Shown one piece after another: positions 34,959-43,257 of a stretch of 64,000 nucleotides of DNA. The position numbers and the translations under genes were made by a program. Under the pieces are notes generated by a model. That model saw only the letters and a list, made by a program, of their open reading frames with translations, ran no database searches and had not been told where the DNA came from. The DNA comes from JALYUA01 sp038203955 (GTDB taxonomy: Bacteria > Acidobacteriota > Thermoanaerobaculia > UBA5066 > Gp7-AA6): the NCBI GenBank assembly GCA_038203955.1, contig JBBRDK010000004.1, positions 10,115 through 74,114 on the forward strand, written 5' to 3'. Position 1 is the stretch's first letter. Every line of letters begins with the position of its first letter.

Positions 34959-37160
34959 TCAGGAGTGCCGGTGGGAGCTCTCCCGGAGGAAGTCGAGCGC
35001 CTCGCGTTCGACGCCGCGTTCCCGCGCATTCAGAAGAAAGAGCTCGACCGCCGGCCGGAATCCCGGGTCGGAGCGCACGAGAGGGCGAAGCTCGCGGTCG
35101 ACCCGCTCGGGCAGGCGCTCGGCCCGGTAGAGCAGCGCCCGCCCCATGGACGTGTCCCGGCCCGGGGCGCCGGTACGCTCCGCGTGGGCCAGCGCCGTCC
35201 CCGCCTCCGAAAGTTGCCCGCTTTCGATCGCCAGCATGGCCATGGTGAGCCAAGCGTCGCTTCGCGCCGGGTCGAGCCGCGTCGCTTCGCGGACCTCGAC
35301 GAGCGCTTCGGGGGTCTTGCGCTGTGCGCCGAGCGCGCGCGCGAGGGCGAGCCGCGGGCCGGCGTCGGAGGGCGCCCGGCGGACGACGTCCCGGAGGATC
35401 GTCTCCGCCTCGCCCGCCCGTCCCTGCCGGAGCAGGTTCTCGCCGAGTGTCTTGCGGGTCGCCCCATCCTCCGGATCGAGTGCGAGCGCCGCGCGATACT
35501 GAGCCTCTGCCTCCCCCGGGCGGTTCAACCGGTCGAGCGCGATGCCGAGCTCCGTGAGCGCGACCAGGCTGTGCGGCTCGATCTCCACGGCCCGGCGCAA
35601 CTCCCGCTCCGCCTCCTCCATGCGGCCGAAATTCAGGAGCACGACCCCGCGGCCCACGCGCGCCGGCGCGTACCGTTCGTTCAGCGCGAGCGCGCGGTCG
35701 AAATCGCGGATCGCCGCCGCGAGATCCTTCTCGTGGTTCAGCGCCGTCCCCGAGGCGCTCCACTCCTCGCTGAACTGATGGCTCGGCGCGTGGACGCGAA
35801 GATGGCAGAACACGGCGCCGGCGCAGAGCGCCGCGAGGGCGGGCGCCCGCAGCCTCCAGGGATGGCTCCCGCGGCGCCCGATCACACCCGCGATGCCGGC
35901 GCCGGCGAGAATCCCGAGGGCCGGGACCGCCGGAAGCCGGTACCGCGACCCGACCACCAGCAGGATGCAGGTCGCGAACGCCGTGGCGAGCCAGATCCAG
36001 ACGAGCACGGGACGAGGACGCGACCGCGCCGTGACCGCGATTCCGGCGGCGCCCAGGGGGAAGAGCAGGCCGAACCCGGGCAGCAGGCGCAGGATCGGCG
36101 ATTCGTCGCGGAAAAACCCGTAGCTGAACGTGTCGCGGATCTCGTCCGCCTGGACGGACCAGATCGCCTTCGCCCCGAGAAGCCTGGCCCAGGCGAGCGG
36201 CGCCTGCCGGATTTCCCGGAACGCTCTTGCGTAGTAATACCGGTCTTTATCGCCCGGCAGCGAGACTCCGTGACGGGTCGGTTCCGCTTCGAGCCGGTCC
36301 CAGGCCTCGCCGGGCCGCACGCTGGGCACGCCGCCCAGCGAGGGAGAGTTGCCGATGTAGAAGTTCAACCCTCCATGACCCTGGATCAGCACCGGCCTCG
36401 GCGTCGATCGGACGTTCGCGACGGCGACCGGAAGGATCGGAACCGCGCAGGCCGCCGCGAGGACCGCCGCGCCAGCGAGCGCCCGCGGACGCCAGCCTCC
36501 CCGCCAGGCGATCCAGACGAGAACCGGGGGAAGGAACAGAAGAGACGTCGGACGAACGATCGCGGCGAGGCCGAAGAGGAAACCTCCCGCGGCGAGGCGC
36601 GCGCGGGATTCCGCCGAACCCGAGAGGACGACAAAGGCGCCGCAGAGGAGAAAGAGGAGAAGACCCTCCGACAGGATCGACACGTCGGCGAGGGCGAGAG
36701 GTCCATAGAGGGCGAGCGCGAACCCGGTCACGAGCTCCGCGGTGCGGCCGAAGAAGCGTCCCGAGAGACGCGCCGCCAGAACGCACGTGACCGCTCCCAG
36801 GGCCGTCTGGACCAGCCGGACCGCGGCGAGGGATCCATCGAAGATCGCCAGCAGCGCCGCGAGAAAAAAGGAGTAGCCCGGGCCATGCGCCGGAGGCACC
36901 GGCCAGGCGAAGTTGCCGGCGGCGATCCGCTCGGCCCATGTGAAGTATTCCCGCGAGTCGAGCTGCGGCGTCCGAAAGAGGGGAGTGCTTCCGAGGTCGG
37001 AGGAGATTCCGAGCCGCACCAGGAATGCGGCCGCGAACACGAGAGCGAGCGGAAGGGGAACGAGGATCGCCCCCCGGAGGAGCGGGCGCGGCGCCACCGG
37101 TTCCGGGGCGGCGGGCGCCGGCCGGGGAGGCGGAATCGCCGCTCTCTTCTTCCGGCTCAT
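34959..37160 (-). CDS. Membrane glycosyltransferase (PMT/ArnT type) with TPR tail
   Basis: 733 residues. About 11 hydrophobic helices (residues 30-445) with the early luminal Asp/Glu loop LDSREYFTWAERIAAGNFAW and AHGPGYSFFLAALLA match the GT-C family that uses polyprenyl-phosphate sugars (GT39/ArnT). The C-terminal 260 residues are TPR repeats (NERYAPARVGRGVVLLNFGR, EPHSLVALTELGIALDRL and others). Predicted to add sugars to protein or lipid on the outer face of the inner membrane, with TPRs for partner binding. GGGGAG lies before the ATG. Confidence 0.85.
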   Translation of the reverse strand: MSRKKRAAIPPPRPAPAAPEPVAPRPLLRGAILVPLPLALVFAAAFLVRLGISSDLGSTPLFRTPQLDSREYFTWAERIAAGNFAWPVPPAHGPGYSFFLAALLAIFDGSLAAVRLVQTALGAVTCVLAARLSGRFFGRTAELVTGFALALYGPLALADVSILSEGLLLFLLCGAFVVLSGSAESRARLAAGGFLFGLAAIVRPTSLLFLPPVLVWIAWRGGWRPRALAGAAVLAAACAVPILPVAVANVRSTPRPVLIQGHGGLNFYIGNSPSLGGVPSVRPGEAWDRLEAEPTRHGVSLPGDKDRYYYARAFREIRQAPLAWARLLGAKAIWSVQADEIRDTFSYGFFRDESPILRLLPGFGLLFPLGAAGIAVTARSRPRPVLVWIWLATAFATCILLVVGSRYRLPAVPALGILAGAGIAGVIGRRGSHPWRLRAPALAALCAGAVFCHLRVHAPSHQFSEEWSASGTALNHEKDLAAAIRDFDRALALNERYAPARVGRGVVLLNFGRMEEAERELRRAVEIEPHSLVALTELGIALDRLNRPGEAEAQYRAALALDPEDGATRKTLGENLLRQGRAGEAETILRDVVRRAPSDAGPRLALARALGAQRKTPEALVEVREATRLDPARSDAWLTMAMLAIESGQLSEAGTALAHAERTGAPGRDTSMGRALLYRAERLPERVDRELRPLVRSDPGFRPAVELFLLNARERGVEREALDFLRESSHRHS

Positions 37161-37348
37161 CTCCCCGCCGCCGATACCGCACGCACCATCTCGTCTTCAC
37201 GTACGCACGTCCGCCGGACACGTTCTCTTGGACGCGGATCTGTGCCAGCCGCGCACAGAATCCTTCTCGTGCCGGCGGCTGCGGAGACACAACGATGCAG
37301 GCGCGAGGACCTCGATGCGATCGATTCGGAATTCCGTCTCGCGGACGG

Positions 37349-38932
37349 TCAGAGCTTGACGAGCAGGGCTCCCGTGAAACGGCTCTCCGTCTTGCGAAGA
37401 TCGGGCGAGAAACCTGGAACCGCCGAGCCGGGCGGTCCGGCGTTGCCGCCGGGAGGGGTGATGCCGCCGGGCCCGCTGAAATAGGGAACGTTCGCCGCGC
37501 GGCGGTTGAACTCCAGGCGGAACGTGACGAACTGGGAAGGCATGTAGTCGAGCGTCGCGGACGCGTCCCAGGCCCGGTACGGGTCGCCGGGGCTCACCGT
37601 GAAATACGACGTCCCGGAAAGCGCCGTCGCGCCGTTGACGGGCGGAATCAGGACGAGATAGCGGCCCGGGTTGTCGATGGATCCACCGCCGAGAGTCAGC
37701 GCGTAGCGGTCGCCTGAGAACCAGAAGCGCGCGTACGCCATAAACCCGAGGAAATACTGAGCCGGTCCGGATGCTCCGTCCGCGGCGCAGCTCACGCCGT
37801 CGCCGTACTCGCATCCGGCGTCGAGCGTCAGTGTCATCGCCGCTTTGTCGAGAAAGCGGCCGGGACTATCGAGGTATTTGTACTGAATGCTGTCGTCCGT
37901 GTGAATGCGCTTGCGCCCCGCGAGTCCGGCGGTATCGGTTCCGACATAGTTGTTGCTCAGAATCGAGAGAGAGCCCGTCGGCCGCCACAGGAGCTGAAAG
38001 CCGAGGCCGGGCGCGTGGTTGAACTTTCCGTACGACTGCCACCCGTTGACGATCCAGAGCTCGGCCTTGAACCGTTCGCTCGGGAACGCCTGGATTCGGA
38101 CGCCGTTGAAGAACCACGGCGTGTTCGACGAGACGTACGAGGGCTGATACGACCAGTTGTCGTACTGGTAGTAGCTGAAGAGCCCGACGTAGGACATGAA
38201 GATCCCTGCGTCGACGTTGATGCCGTTCCATTTGTCGATGTGGTATCCGCCGTACGCCTCGGAGACGTATCGGTAGGCGTTGTCCAGGTTCCACTGCCCG
38301 CGGCCCGTGCTCGCGTCGTTACGCGGCGTCGTCTGCGAATACATCCCGAACTGCGTCAGGAGCCGCCCGCGCACGTTCTTCCAGTGAAAGTCGCCGCCGA
38401 CTCCCAGCTGCGTGAGCTGCAATTCTCCGGAACGGAAGATCTCGCTCGATCCTCCGATCGCGTCGTCGGCAGGGTGGCTCAGACTGTAGGTGTAGCTGGT
38501 GTCGAGCCGGAACTCGCCCGTGAAGGCGCTCGACTCGAGCGGGGAATCCTTCTGACGGCTATTGCCGGTCAACCACGTGAAATCCGCGAAGGCAAACGGC
38601 TCCGCGGGCTTCGGTGTCCCGCCCGGCGTCTCCGCGCCCGGGGAGATCGCTGCGCCCCGTGTCGGGTTCCCGGACGACTCCGGACCGGGGAGGACGGCGA
38701 GTGCGGGCGGGTCGGAAGTTTCCGCAGTCCGGCCGGACTCGACGGCGGCCAGGCGCCGTTCGAGTCTTTCGATCCGTTCGAGGAGCGCCCACTCCCGTTG
38801 CGCCGCGTCCGGAGAATCACCGTTGGACGGGCCGCAGGGAAGCGGCGTCCCCAAAACGGCGACGTGGTCCCCTCTCGCGGCGGCCCGAAGCAGAAGGAGC
38901 GCCGTCAGCGTGATTGCAAGAACCCTGTGCAC
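37349..38932 (-). CDS. Outer membrane beta-barrel porin, BBP2/OmpL-like
   Basis: 527 residues. Signal peptide (VLAITLTALLLLRAAARG), a coiled coil (LLERIERLERRLAAVESG) that may trimerise, a Pro/Gly/Thr linker, then FADFTWLTGN and many alternating strands ending in aromatic-rich segments typical of the BBP2 family (EFRLDTSYTYSLSHPADD, GGYHIDKWNGINVDAGIFMS). Barrel ends without a classic C-terminal Phe (LLVKL). GTG at 38932 is preceded not by a ribosome site but by TAGCGT at 6 bases and four tandem 11-bp repeats (38951-38994), so it is probably controlled by the nearby KdpE-like regulator. Substrate unknown. Confidence 0.83.
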   Translation of the reverse strand: MHRVLAITLTALLLLRAAARGDHVAVLGTPLPCGPSNGDSPDAAQREWALLERIERLERRLAAVESGRTAETSDPPALAVLPGPESSGNPTRGAAISPGAETPGGTPKPAEPFAFADFTWLTGNSRQKDSPLESSAFTGEFRLDTSYTYSLSHPADDAIGGSSEIFRSGELQLTQLGVGGDFHWKNVRGRLLTQFGMYSQTTPRNDASTGRGQWNLDNAYRYVSEAYGGYHIDKWNGINVDAGIFMSYVGLFSYYQYDNWSYQPSYVSSNTPWFFNGVRIQAFPSERFKAELWIVNGWQSYGKFNHAPGLGFQLLWRPTGSLSILSNNYVGTDTAGLAGRKRIHTDDSIQYKYLDSPGRFLDKAAMTLTLDAGCEYGDGVSCAADGASGPAQYFLGFMAYARFWFSGDRYALTLGGGSIDNPGRYLVLIPPVNGATALSGTSYFTVSPGDPYRAWDASATLDYMPSQFVTFRLEFNRRAANVPYFSGPGGITPPGGNAGPPGSAVPGFSPDLRKTESRFTGALLVKL

Positions 38933-38950
38933 GGGGCGACGCTAGACGGC

Positions 38951-38994
38951 CCGGGCGGAAGAAGGTCGAAGGACACCCGAAAGAAGGTCGAAAG
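38951..38994 (-). promoter_or_regulatory. Four tandem 11-bp direct repeats upstream of the BBP2-like porin gene
   Basis: On the minus strand, in order toward the gene: CTTTCGACCTT, CTTTCGGGTGT, CCTTCGACCTT, CTTCCGCCCGG. A 6-base gap, TAGCGT (possible -10), 6 bases and GTG follow. The same build occurs at 40924-40967 and 43206-43238. OmpR/PhoB-family regulators bind 11-bp direct repeats; the KdpE-like gene at 41027-41704 is the obvious candidate. Confidence 0.7.
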
Positions 38995-39024
38995 AGATAC
39001 CTTTCGTTCACTCCGAGGCTCGTC

Positions 39025-39030
39025 GATAAT
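39025..39030 (+). promoter_or_regulatory. Probable -10 box GATAAT for the OprB-like porin gene
   Basis: GATAAT (five of six to consensus) ends 8 bases before the GTG start at 39039, with no ribosome site. One single CTTTCGTTCAC 11-mer lies at 39001-39011, at -35 distance. A leaderless transcript is likely. Confidence 0.5.
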
Positions 39031-39038
39031 CCCGCGCC

Positions 39039-40391
39039 GTGACGTCGCCGCGCGCTCGACTCCTCCCTGTCGTCGGCGCGTTTCTGATCGGCGGGGCCCT
39101 TCGCGCCCAGGAGCCTTCTTCCGGTTCGACGTGTGCGCCGGCGGACTCTCCGGCGGAGGCGAGGACGGGCCTTCACTTTCAATTCACGGCCGTGACCCAG
39201 TCGCATCCGGCCTTCGGCGCCCGGTACTCCGGAAAGAACAGCCTGAGCACCGACTCGGAGCACGAGACCACGATCACGTCCACGCTCTCCCTGGGAGCGC
39301 GTCTCTGGGCCGGGGCGGAGGTCTACGTCGATCCGGAGCTGTCGGGAGGAAGCGGCTTGAGCCGTGCGCTCGGAGTCGCCGGATTTCCCAACGGGGAGTC
39401 CTTCCGGGTCGGCGATTCGCAGCCCCGGGTCTATCTAGCCCGCGCGATGGTCCGCCAGACCATCGCCGCGGGGACGGAGACCGAAGACGTGCCGGAGGAG
39501 GCGAATCAGCTCGGAGGTCAGAGGCCGGTCCGGCGCTGGACCTTCACGGTCGGCAAGTTCGGGATCGGCGACTTCTTCGACGACAACACCTATTCGCACG
39601 ATCCGCGCACGCAGTTCATGAACTGGGCCGATTGGACCGCGGGCGCCTGGGACTATTCCGCCGACACGCGTGGATACACCTGGGGGTTCGTCGTCGAGTA
39701 TAACGAAGCACGGTGGGCCGTCCGCGCGGGCGCCACGGCGCAGCCGAAAATCGCCAACGGGCTCGAATTCGACAAACGCCCGCTGCACGCCTACGCGCTG
39801 AGCGGAGAGCTCGAGCGGCGCTATGAGATCGGGGAAGAGAAGGGGACCGCGCGGCTCGTTCTTTTCTACAACCGCGCGCACATGGGAAGCTACCGCGAAG
39901 CGATCGACTCATCGGGCGATCAGGCCCCGGACGTCACGGCCACGCGTCGAACAGGCCGAAGCAAATGGGGATTCGTCGTAAACGTCGAGCAGGCCTTGAG
40001 TCCCCGGAGCGGGCTTTTCCTTCGTGGGAGTTGGAACGACGGCCACAACGAATCGTGGGCGTATGCCGAGATCGACCGTTCCGTGACCGCCGGCGCCGTC
40101 CGCAAGGCGCCGCTGAGACTTCGCCCGGACGACGAGGCGGGAATCGCGCTGATCCTGAACGGGATCTCCCGCGATCATCGCGAATATCTCGAGGCCGGAG
40201 GGTACGGCTTTATGATCGGGGACGGCCGGCTCTTCTACGGCCTCGAGACGATCGCAGAGTGTTACTACCAGGCGGCCCTCCAGAAGCACGTGTGGTTGGC
40301 CGTCAACTACCAGTTCATCGCGCATCCCGCCTACAACCGGGACCGCGGGCCGGTCCACGTCTTTGGCGGCCGGTTCCACATCGAGTTCTAG
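39039..40391 (+). CDS. Carbohydrate porin, OprB family
   Basis: 450 residues. Signal peptide (RLLPVVGAFLIGGALRAQ), then a beta-barrel of the OprB/carbohydrate-selective type: FTAVTQSHPAFGARYSGKNSL, LWAGAEVYVDPELSGG, GKFGIGDFFDDNTYSHDPRTQFMNW (core FFDDNTYSHDPR) and a typical terminal strand HVFGGRFHIEF ending in Phe, as recognised by BAM. Divergent from the BBP2-like porin; the shared 106-base gap holds the 11-bp repeats. The substrate is probably a sugar or other small solute. Confidence 0.88.
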   Translation: MTSPRARLLPVVGAFLIGGALRAQEPSSGSTCAPADSPAEARTGLHFQFTAVTQSHPAFGARYSGKNSLSTDSEHETTITSTLSLGARLWAGAEVYVDPELSGGSGLSRALGVAGFPNGESFRVGDSQPRVYLARAMVRQTIAAGTETEDVPEEANQLGGQRPVRRWTFTVGKFGIGDFFDDNTYSHDPRTQFMNWADWTAGAWDYSADTRGYTWGFVVEYNEARWAVRAGATAQPKIANGLEFDKRPLHAYALSGELERRYEIGEEKGTARLVLFYNRAHMGSYREAIDSSGDQAPDVTATRRTGRSKWGFVVNVEQALSPRSGLFLRGSWNDGHNESWAYAEIDRSVTAGAVRKAPLRLRPDDEAGIALILNGISRDHREYLEAGGYGFMIGDGRLFYGLETIAECYYQAALQKHVWLAVNYQFIAHPAYNRDRGPVHVFGGRFHIEF

Positions 40392-40685
40392 CGGGATGAC
40401 GTCGAGGCGGATCGCGTGAGGGCGTCCCGGTCCGCTTTCCAGCGGCGCAAGGCGGCCGCGGCGATTCCGACGAAAAGAGAAGTAACCGAGGCTCGCCAGG
40501 ACAACCCGGGCACCTGCGCCGACCGCCGGCAAGGCGGCGATGCTTCCGAACCCGGAGAGCGCCAGGACGGCCAGCGACAGGAGAAGGATCGCCCGCCCAT
40601 TCGGTGACGGCGCCGGAGTCGACACTCGGTACGCGCTTTCAACCGGAAGACGAGCCGGTAGGGCGCCGCCGCTCTCAGGCATCAT
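40388..40685 (-). pseudogene. Possible frameshifted small membrane protein gene
   Basis: Starting at ATG 40685 the frame reads a hydrophobic stretch (RAILLLSLAVLALSGFGSIA) but then runs on far into the antisense of the OprB gene. A second frame ends exactly at the OprB gene end (stop at 40388) with a membrane-like end (SLFVGIAAAALRRWKADRDA). Joining the two frames near 40520 would give a two-helix protein of about 98 residues convergent with oprB. A single base error or a decayed gene would explain this. Weak call, based on composition only. Confidence 0.3.
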
Positions 40686-40905
40686 GTCCGGACTCTCTCC
40701 GCATTTCGCGCAGCAGCCCCCGGCAGCAGGCCACCTCGTGAAGGGCGACGACGAAGAGCACCGCTGCCGCTATCGTGACGGCGCCCTGGAACGCGCGGGA
40801 CACGCCGCTCGCCACCCACACGGCAGCGAAACCCGCGGTCGCGATGAGAGCCACCGTGGCATAGCCGATCAGACGCCGCAGGATGGAATGAGTGTCGATT
40901 TCCAT
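40675..40905 (-). CDS. Small two-helix membrane protein
   Basis: 76 residues with two hydrophobic helices (YATVALIATAGFAAVWVASG and AVTIAAAVLFVVALHEVACC) and a basic tail. No family recognised. Its ATG is preceded by CACGCT at 6 bases and by tandem 11-bp repeats (40924-40967) matching those of the BBP2 porin and permease genes with the same 18-base offset, so it should belong to the same regulon. It may be a small accessory subunit to a transporter, which is a guess. Confidence 0.65.
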   Translation of the reverse strand: MEIDTHSILRRLIGYATVALIATAGFAAVWVASGVSRAFQGAVTIAAAVLFVVALHEVACCRGLLREMRRESGHDA

Positions 40906-40923
40906 GGTCGAAGCGTGGATCGG

Positions 40924-40967
40924 ACGACCGGACGAAGTACGGAAGAAGCCCTAAAGAATTTCGGAAG
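40924..40967 (-). promoter_or_regulatory. Four tandem 11-bp direct repeats upstream of the small membrane protein gene
   Basis: Minus strand toward the gene: CTTCCGAAATT, CTTTAGGGCTT, CTTCCGTACTT, CGTCCGGTCGT (last one degenerate). Then 6 bases, CACGCT, 6 bases, ATG. The repeat-to-start distance of 18 bases equals that at the BBP2 porin gene. Confidence 0.68.
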
Positions 40968-41026
40968 ACGATTCGCCTCGGGCGCGAGAATCTCGGGCGA
41001 TGGCGGCGGCGCCCACCGCGACTCCC

Positions 41027-41704
41027 TCAGCCCTCCGGAGAGAACCGGTACCCGACCCAGGGCTCCGTGCGGATGTACCGGGGGCGGTCCGGGTCGGGCT
41101 CGAGCTTGCGGCGAAGAGTGCCCATGTGGACGCGAAGCGTGTCGTTGGACACGCCGGCCGTCGAACCCCAGACCGTCGCGAGAAGCTGCCGGTGGGTCCA
41201 GACCGCTCCCGGCTTGGAGAGCAGAGCCAGCAGGAGGGAGAACTCGGTCGGCGTCAGATGGATCGGCCTTCCCGACCGCGAGACCGCACGCGTTTCCCGG
41301 TCGACCTCGATCTCCCCGAACCTCGCGAGAGGAACGGACTCCGCCGATCCGCGCCGCAGGAGGGCGCGCGCCCTCGCGACGAGCTCCGGGACGCCGAACG
41401 GCTTGGTAACGTAGTCGTCGGCGCCCGCGTCGAGCAGCCGGACTTTCTCGCGCTCCTCCTGCCGGACCGTCAGAATGAGAATCGGCATCGCGGATGCCTG
41501 CCGCACCTTCCGGACGAGCTCGAGACCGTTGACCCTGGGCATGTTGAGGTCCGTGACGAGGAGGTCGAAATGATCCGCGTCGAGCAGGTCGCCGGCCTCC
41601 ACTCCGTCGATCGCCGTCTCGACCTCGTAGCCCGCCTTTTCGAGCGCGTCCCGGACCACCTTCCGGATGGCGGCCTCGTCGTCGGCGACGAGAATCCGCG
41701 TCAA
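41027..41704 (-). CDS. KdpE-like OmpR-family response regulator
   Basis: About 225 residues. Receiver: ILVADDEAAIRKVVRDAL, phospho-Asp in LLVTDLNMPRVNGLE, Thr in ILTVRQEE, Lys in VTKPFGVPEL. Winged helix: HLTPTEFSLLLALLSKPGAVWTH (core LTPTEFSLLLAL) and TLRVHMGTLRRKLEPDPDRPRYIRTEPWVGYRF, whose PRYIRTEPWVGYRF ending is typical of KdpE. TTG start overlaps the kinase stop (TTGA). It lacks a kdpFABC operon nearby; likely targets are the 11-bp repeat sites in this region. Confidence 0.92.
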   Translation of the reverse strand: MTRILVADDEAAIRKVVRDALEKAGYEVETAIDGVEAGDLLDADHFDLLVTDLNMPRVNGLELVRKVRQASAMPILILTVRQEEREKVRLLDAGADDYVTKPFGVPELVARARALLRRGSAESVPLARFGEIEVDRETRAVSRSGRPIHLTPTEFSLLLALLSKPGAVWTHRQLLATVWGSTAGVSNDTLRVHMGTLRRKLEPDPDRPRYIRTEPWVGYRFSPEG

Positions 41705-43143
41705 GCGGCCGACCTCGGCAGCTCGATCTCGAACAGCGTGCCGCCCCCGGGCGCTTCCCCGATGCGGAGCGTGCCCCCGTTCAACTCGACGAGGCTCCGG
41801 GCGATGGCGAGGCCGAGGCCGGTACCCGGGGTCGTCTGTGTCGCGGGCAGCCGCACGAAGCGTCCGAGGACCCGCTCCCGGTCCGCCGCCGGGATGCCCT
41901 CGCCGCGGTCGGCGACCCTCAGATAGACGAGAGCGTCGCGCCGGCCGGCGGAAACGCGGATCTCCGAATCGACCGGAGAGTATCGGGCGGCATTCTCGAG
42001 CCCATGACCCAGAGCCTCGGTCAACTGGCTTGGATCGACGTCGAGCCGGATCTCCTCGCGGGGGACGTCGAGCGAGAGCGCGTGCCGCGCCAGGGAATCC
42101 CCGAATCGCGCCAGCGCCGCCTCGACGACCTCGGCCGCGGTCACGATCTCCTTGCGCGGCCGCGCGACCCCGGAGTCGAGACGCACGACGTCCATCAATT
42201 CTCCGATGCGGCGCGTGAGCGCCTGGATCTGTTCCACCGCCAGCCGCGAGGTGGGTGAACTCCCGCTCTCCGAGGCCCAGTTCTCGATCGCGGCGCGGGC
42301 GGCCGCCACCGGCGTCTTCAGGTCGTGCGCGAGCGCGGCGAGCAGCGTCGATTTCATCTGATCGCTCGTCCTCGTCTCCTCGGCCTCCCGTTCCAGGCGG
42401 ACGAAGCGTTCGCGCTCGACGGCGAGGCCGAGCAGGACGGCGCAGCCTTCCGCCATCCGATCGCTCGAGCCCATGCCCCTCGCGACGAGGGCTCCCGCAC
42501 GCTGCACTCCGATCGGAATCGGCAGGTAGATGTCCGTCCCGCCGAGGTCCGATGGAAATTCCGTTGAGCGGCCCTGCCGATAGGCGATCTCCGCCAGGTC
42601 GTGGCGGATGTCGAGCGTCGAAGTCGCCGCCCCCGGCTGGAGCCCGCCCTGGAGGTCGCCCATGAGGACGGAGACGTGTTTCGCCTGCAGAGCCGTCGCG
42701 AGTCGATCCGCCGCGACTCCGAGAAGAGACTCCCGCGTCGTGTCCGAGAGAAACGCCTGCGAAAGACGCGTGAGATTCGCGAGGTCCGCGCGTTCGGTCT
42801 CGACCTGGCGAAGCCTTTCGCGCCCGGTGGCCGACAGCCGGCCGATCAGGAGGCCGCTCGCCAGGAACACGACGAGCGCCGCGACGTTGCGCGGCTCCTC
42901 GACGTGCAGGGTGTAGAGGGGAGGGATAAAGAAGAAGTTGAGCGCGAGGGTGCCGAGGATGGCGGCGAGAACGCCGGGGCCGCTCTCCCAGGCCCATGCC
43001 GAGAGGAAGACGGAGAGGAGGAGAAGCAGCGCGGCCGTCGAGTCCGTGAGGCGGGGAAACAGCTTCAACCCGCCGACGGTGAGCGCGACGAGGAGAGCCG
43101 CGCCCGGATAACCGGCCCGGAGATTCGGACGGGGCGCGGGCAC
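41701..43143 (-). CDS. KdpD-like sensor kinase lacking the N-terminal KdpD/Usp domains
   Basis: 480 residues; full KdpD is about 900. It starts directly with four membrane helices of the DUF4118 type (WAWESGPGVLAAILGTLALNFFFIPP, core LALNFFFIPPLYTLHV), then a GAF-like region (115-260), the phospho-His in LAALAHDLKTPVAAAR and an ATPase with NAARYSPVDSEIRV, ADRGEGIP and GTGLGLAIARSLV. The missing part is that which senses K+ and c-di-AMP in classic KdpD. GTG start stands 6 bases after TAGAAT, without a ribosome site. Overlaps the regulator gene. Confidence 0.9.
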   Translation of the reverse strand: MPAPRPNLRAGYPGAALLVALTVGGLKLFPRLTDSTAALLLLLSVFLSAWAWESGPGVLAAILGTLALNFFFIPPLYTLHVEEPRNVAALVVFLASGLLIGRLSATGRERLRQVETERADLANLTRLSQAFLSDTTRESLLGVAADRLATALQAKHVSVLMGDLQGGLQPGAATSTLDIRHDLAEIAYRQGRSTEFPSDLGGTDIYLPIPIGVQRAGALVARGMGSSDRMAEGCAVLLGLAVERERFVRLEREAEETRTSDQMKSTLLAALAHDLKTPVAAARAAIENWASESGSSPTSRLAVEQIQALTRRIGELMDVVRLDSGVARPRKEIVTAAEVVEAALARFGDSLARHALSLDVPREEIRLDVDPSQLTEALGHGLENAARYSPVDSEIRVSAGRRDALVYLRVADRGEGIPAADRERVLGRFVRLPATQTTPGTGLGLAIARSLVELNGGTLRIGEAPGGGTLFEIELPRSAA

Positions 43144-43149
43144 GCCGGA

Positions 43150-43155
43150 ATTCTA
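43150..43155 (-). promoter_or_regulatory. Probable -10 box TAGAAT for the KdpD-like kinase gene
   Basis: TAGAAT on the minus strand ends 6 bases before the GTG start at 43143 with no Shine-Dalgarno sequence. This predicts a leaderless kinase-regulator transcript, divergent from the permease. Confidence 0.5.
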
Positions 43156-43205
43156 ACTGGCTGTCGCCGGCCGTCGCGGCCCGGGCGCTCGTTTTGACCG
43201 CAAAC

Positions 43206-43238
43206 CTTTCGGGTTTCTTTCGGACTTCTTTCGTCCCG
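43206..43238 (+). promoter_or_regulatory. Three tandem 11-bp direct repeats upstream of the permease gene
   Basis: CTTTCGGGTTT, CTTTCGGACTT, CTTTCGTCCCG, contiguous. Then 6 bases, GACACT, 7 bases and GTG at 43258. Best-conserved copy of the motif found also before the BBP2 porin and the small membrane protein genes. It lies in the divergent gap with the KdpD-like kinase gene. Confidence 0.75.
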
Positions 43239-43257
43239 TCTTGTGACACTCCGAAGC

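Noticed and set aside
43144..43257. c-di-AMP (ydaO-type) riboswitch before the KimA-like gene
   Set aside because: The 114-base gap is filled by the kinase promoter and the 11-bp repeats and shows none of the conserved ydaO riboswitch blocks.
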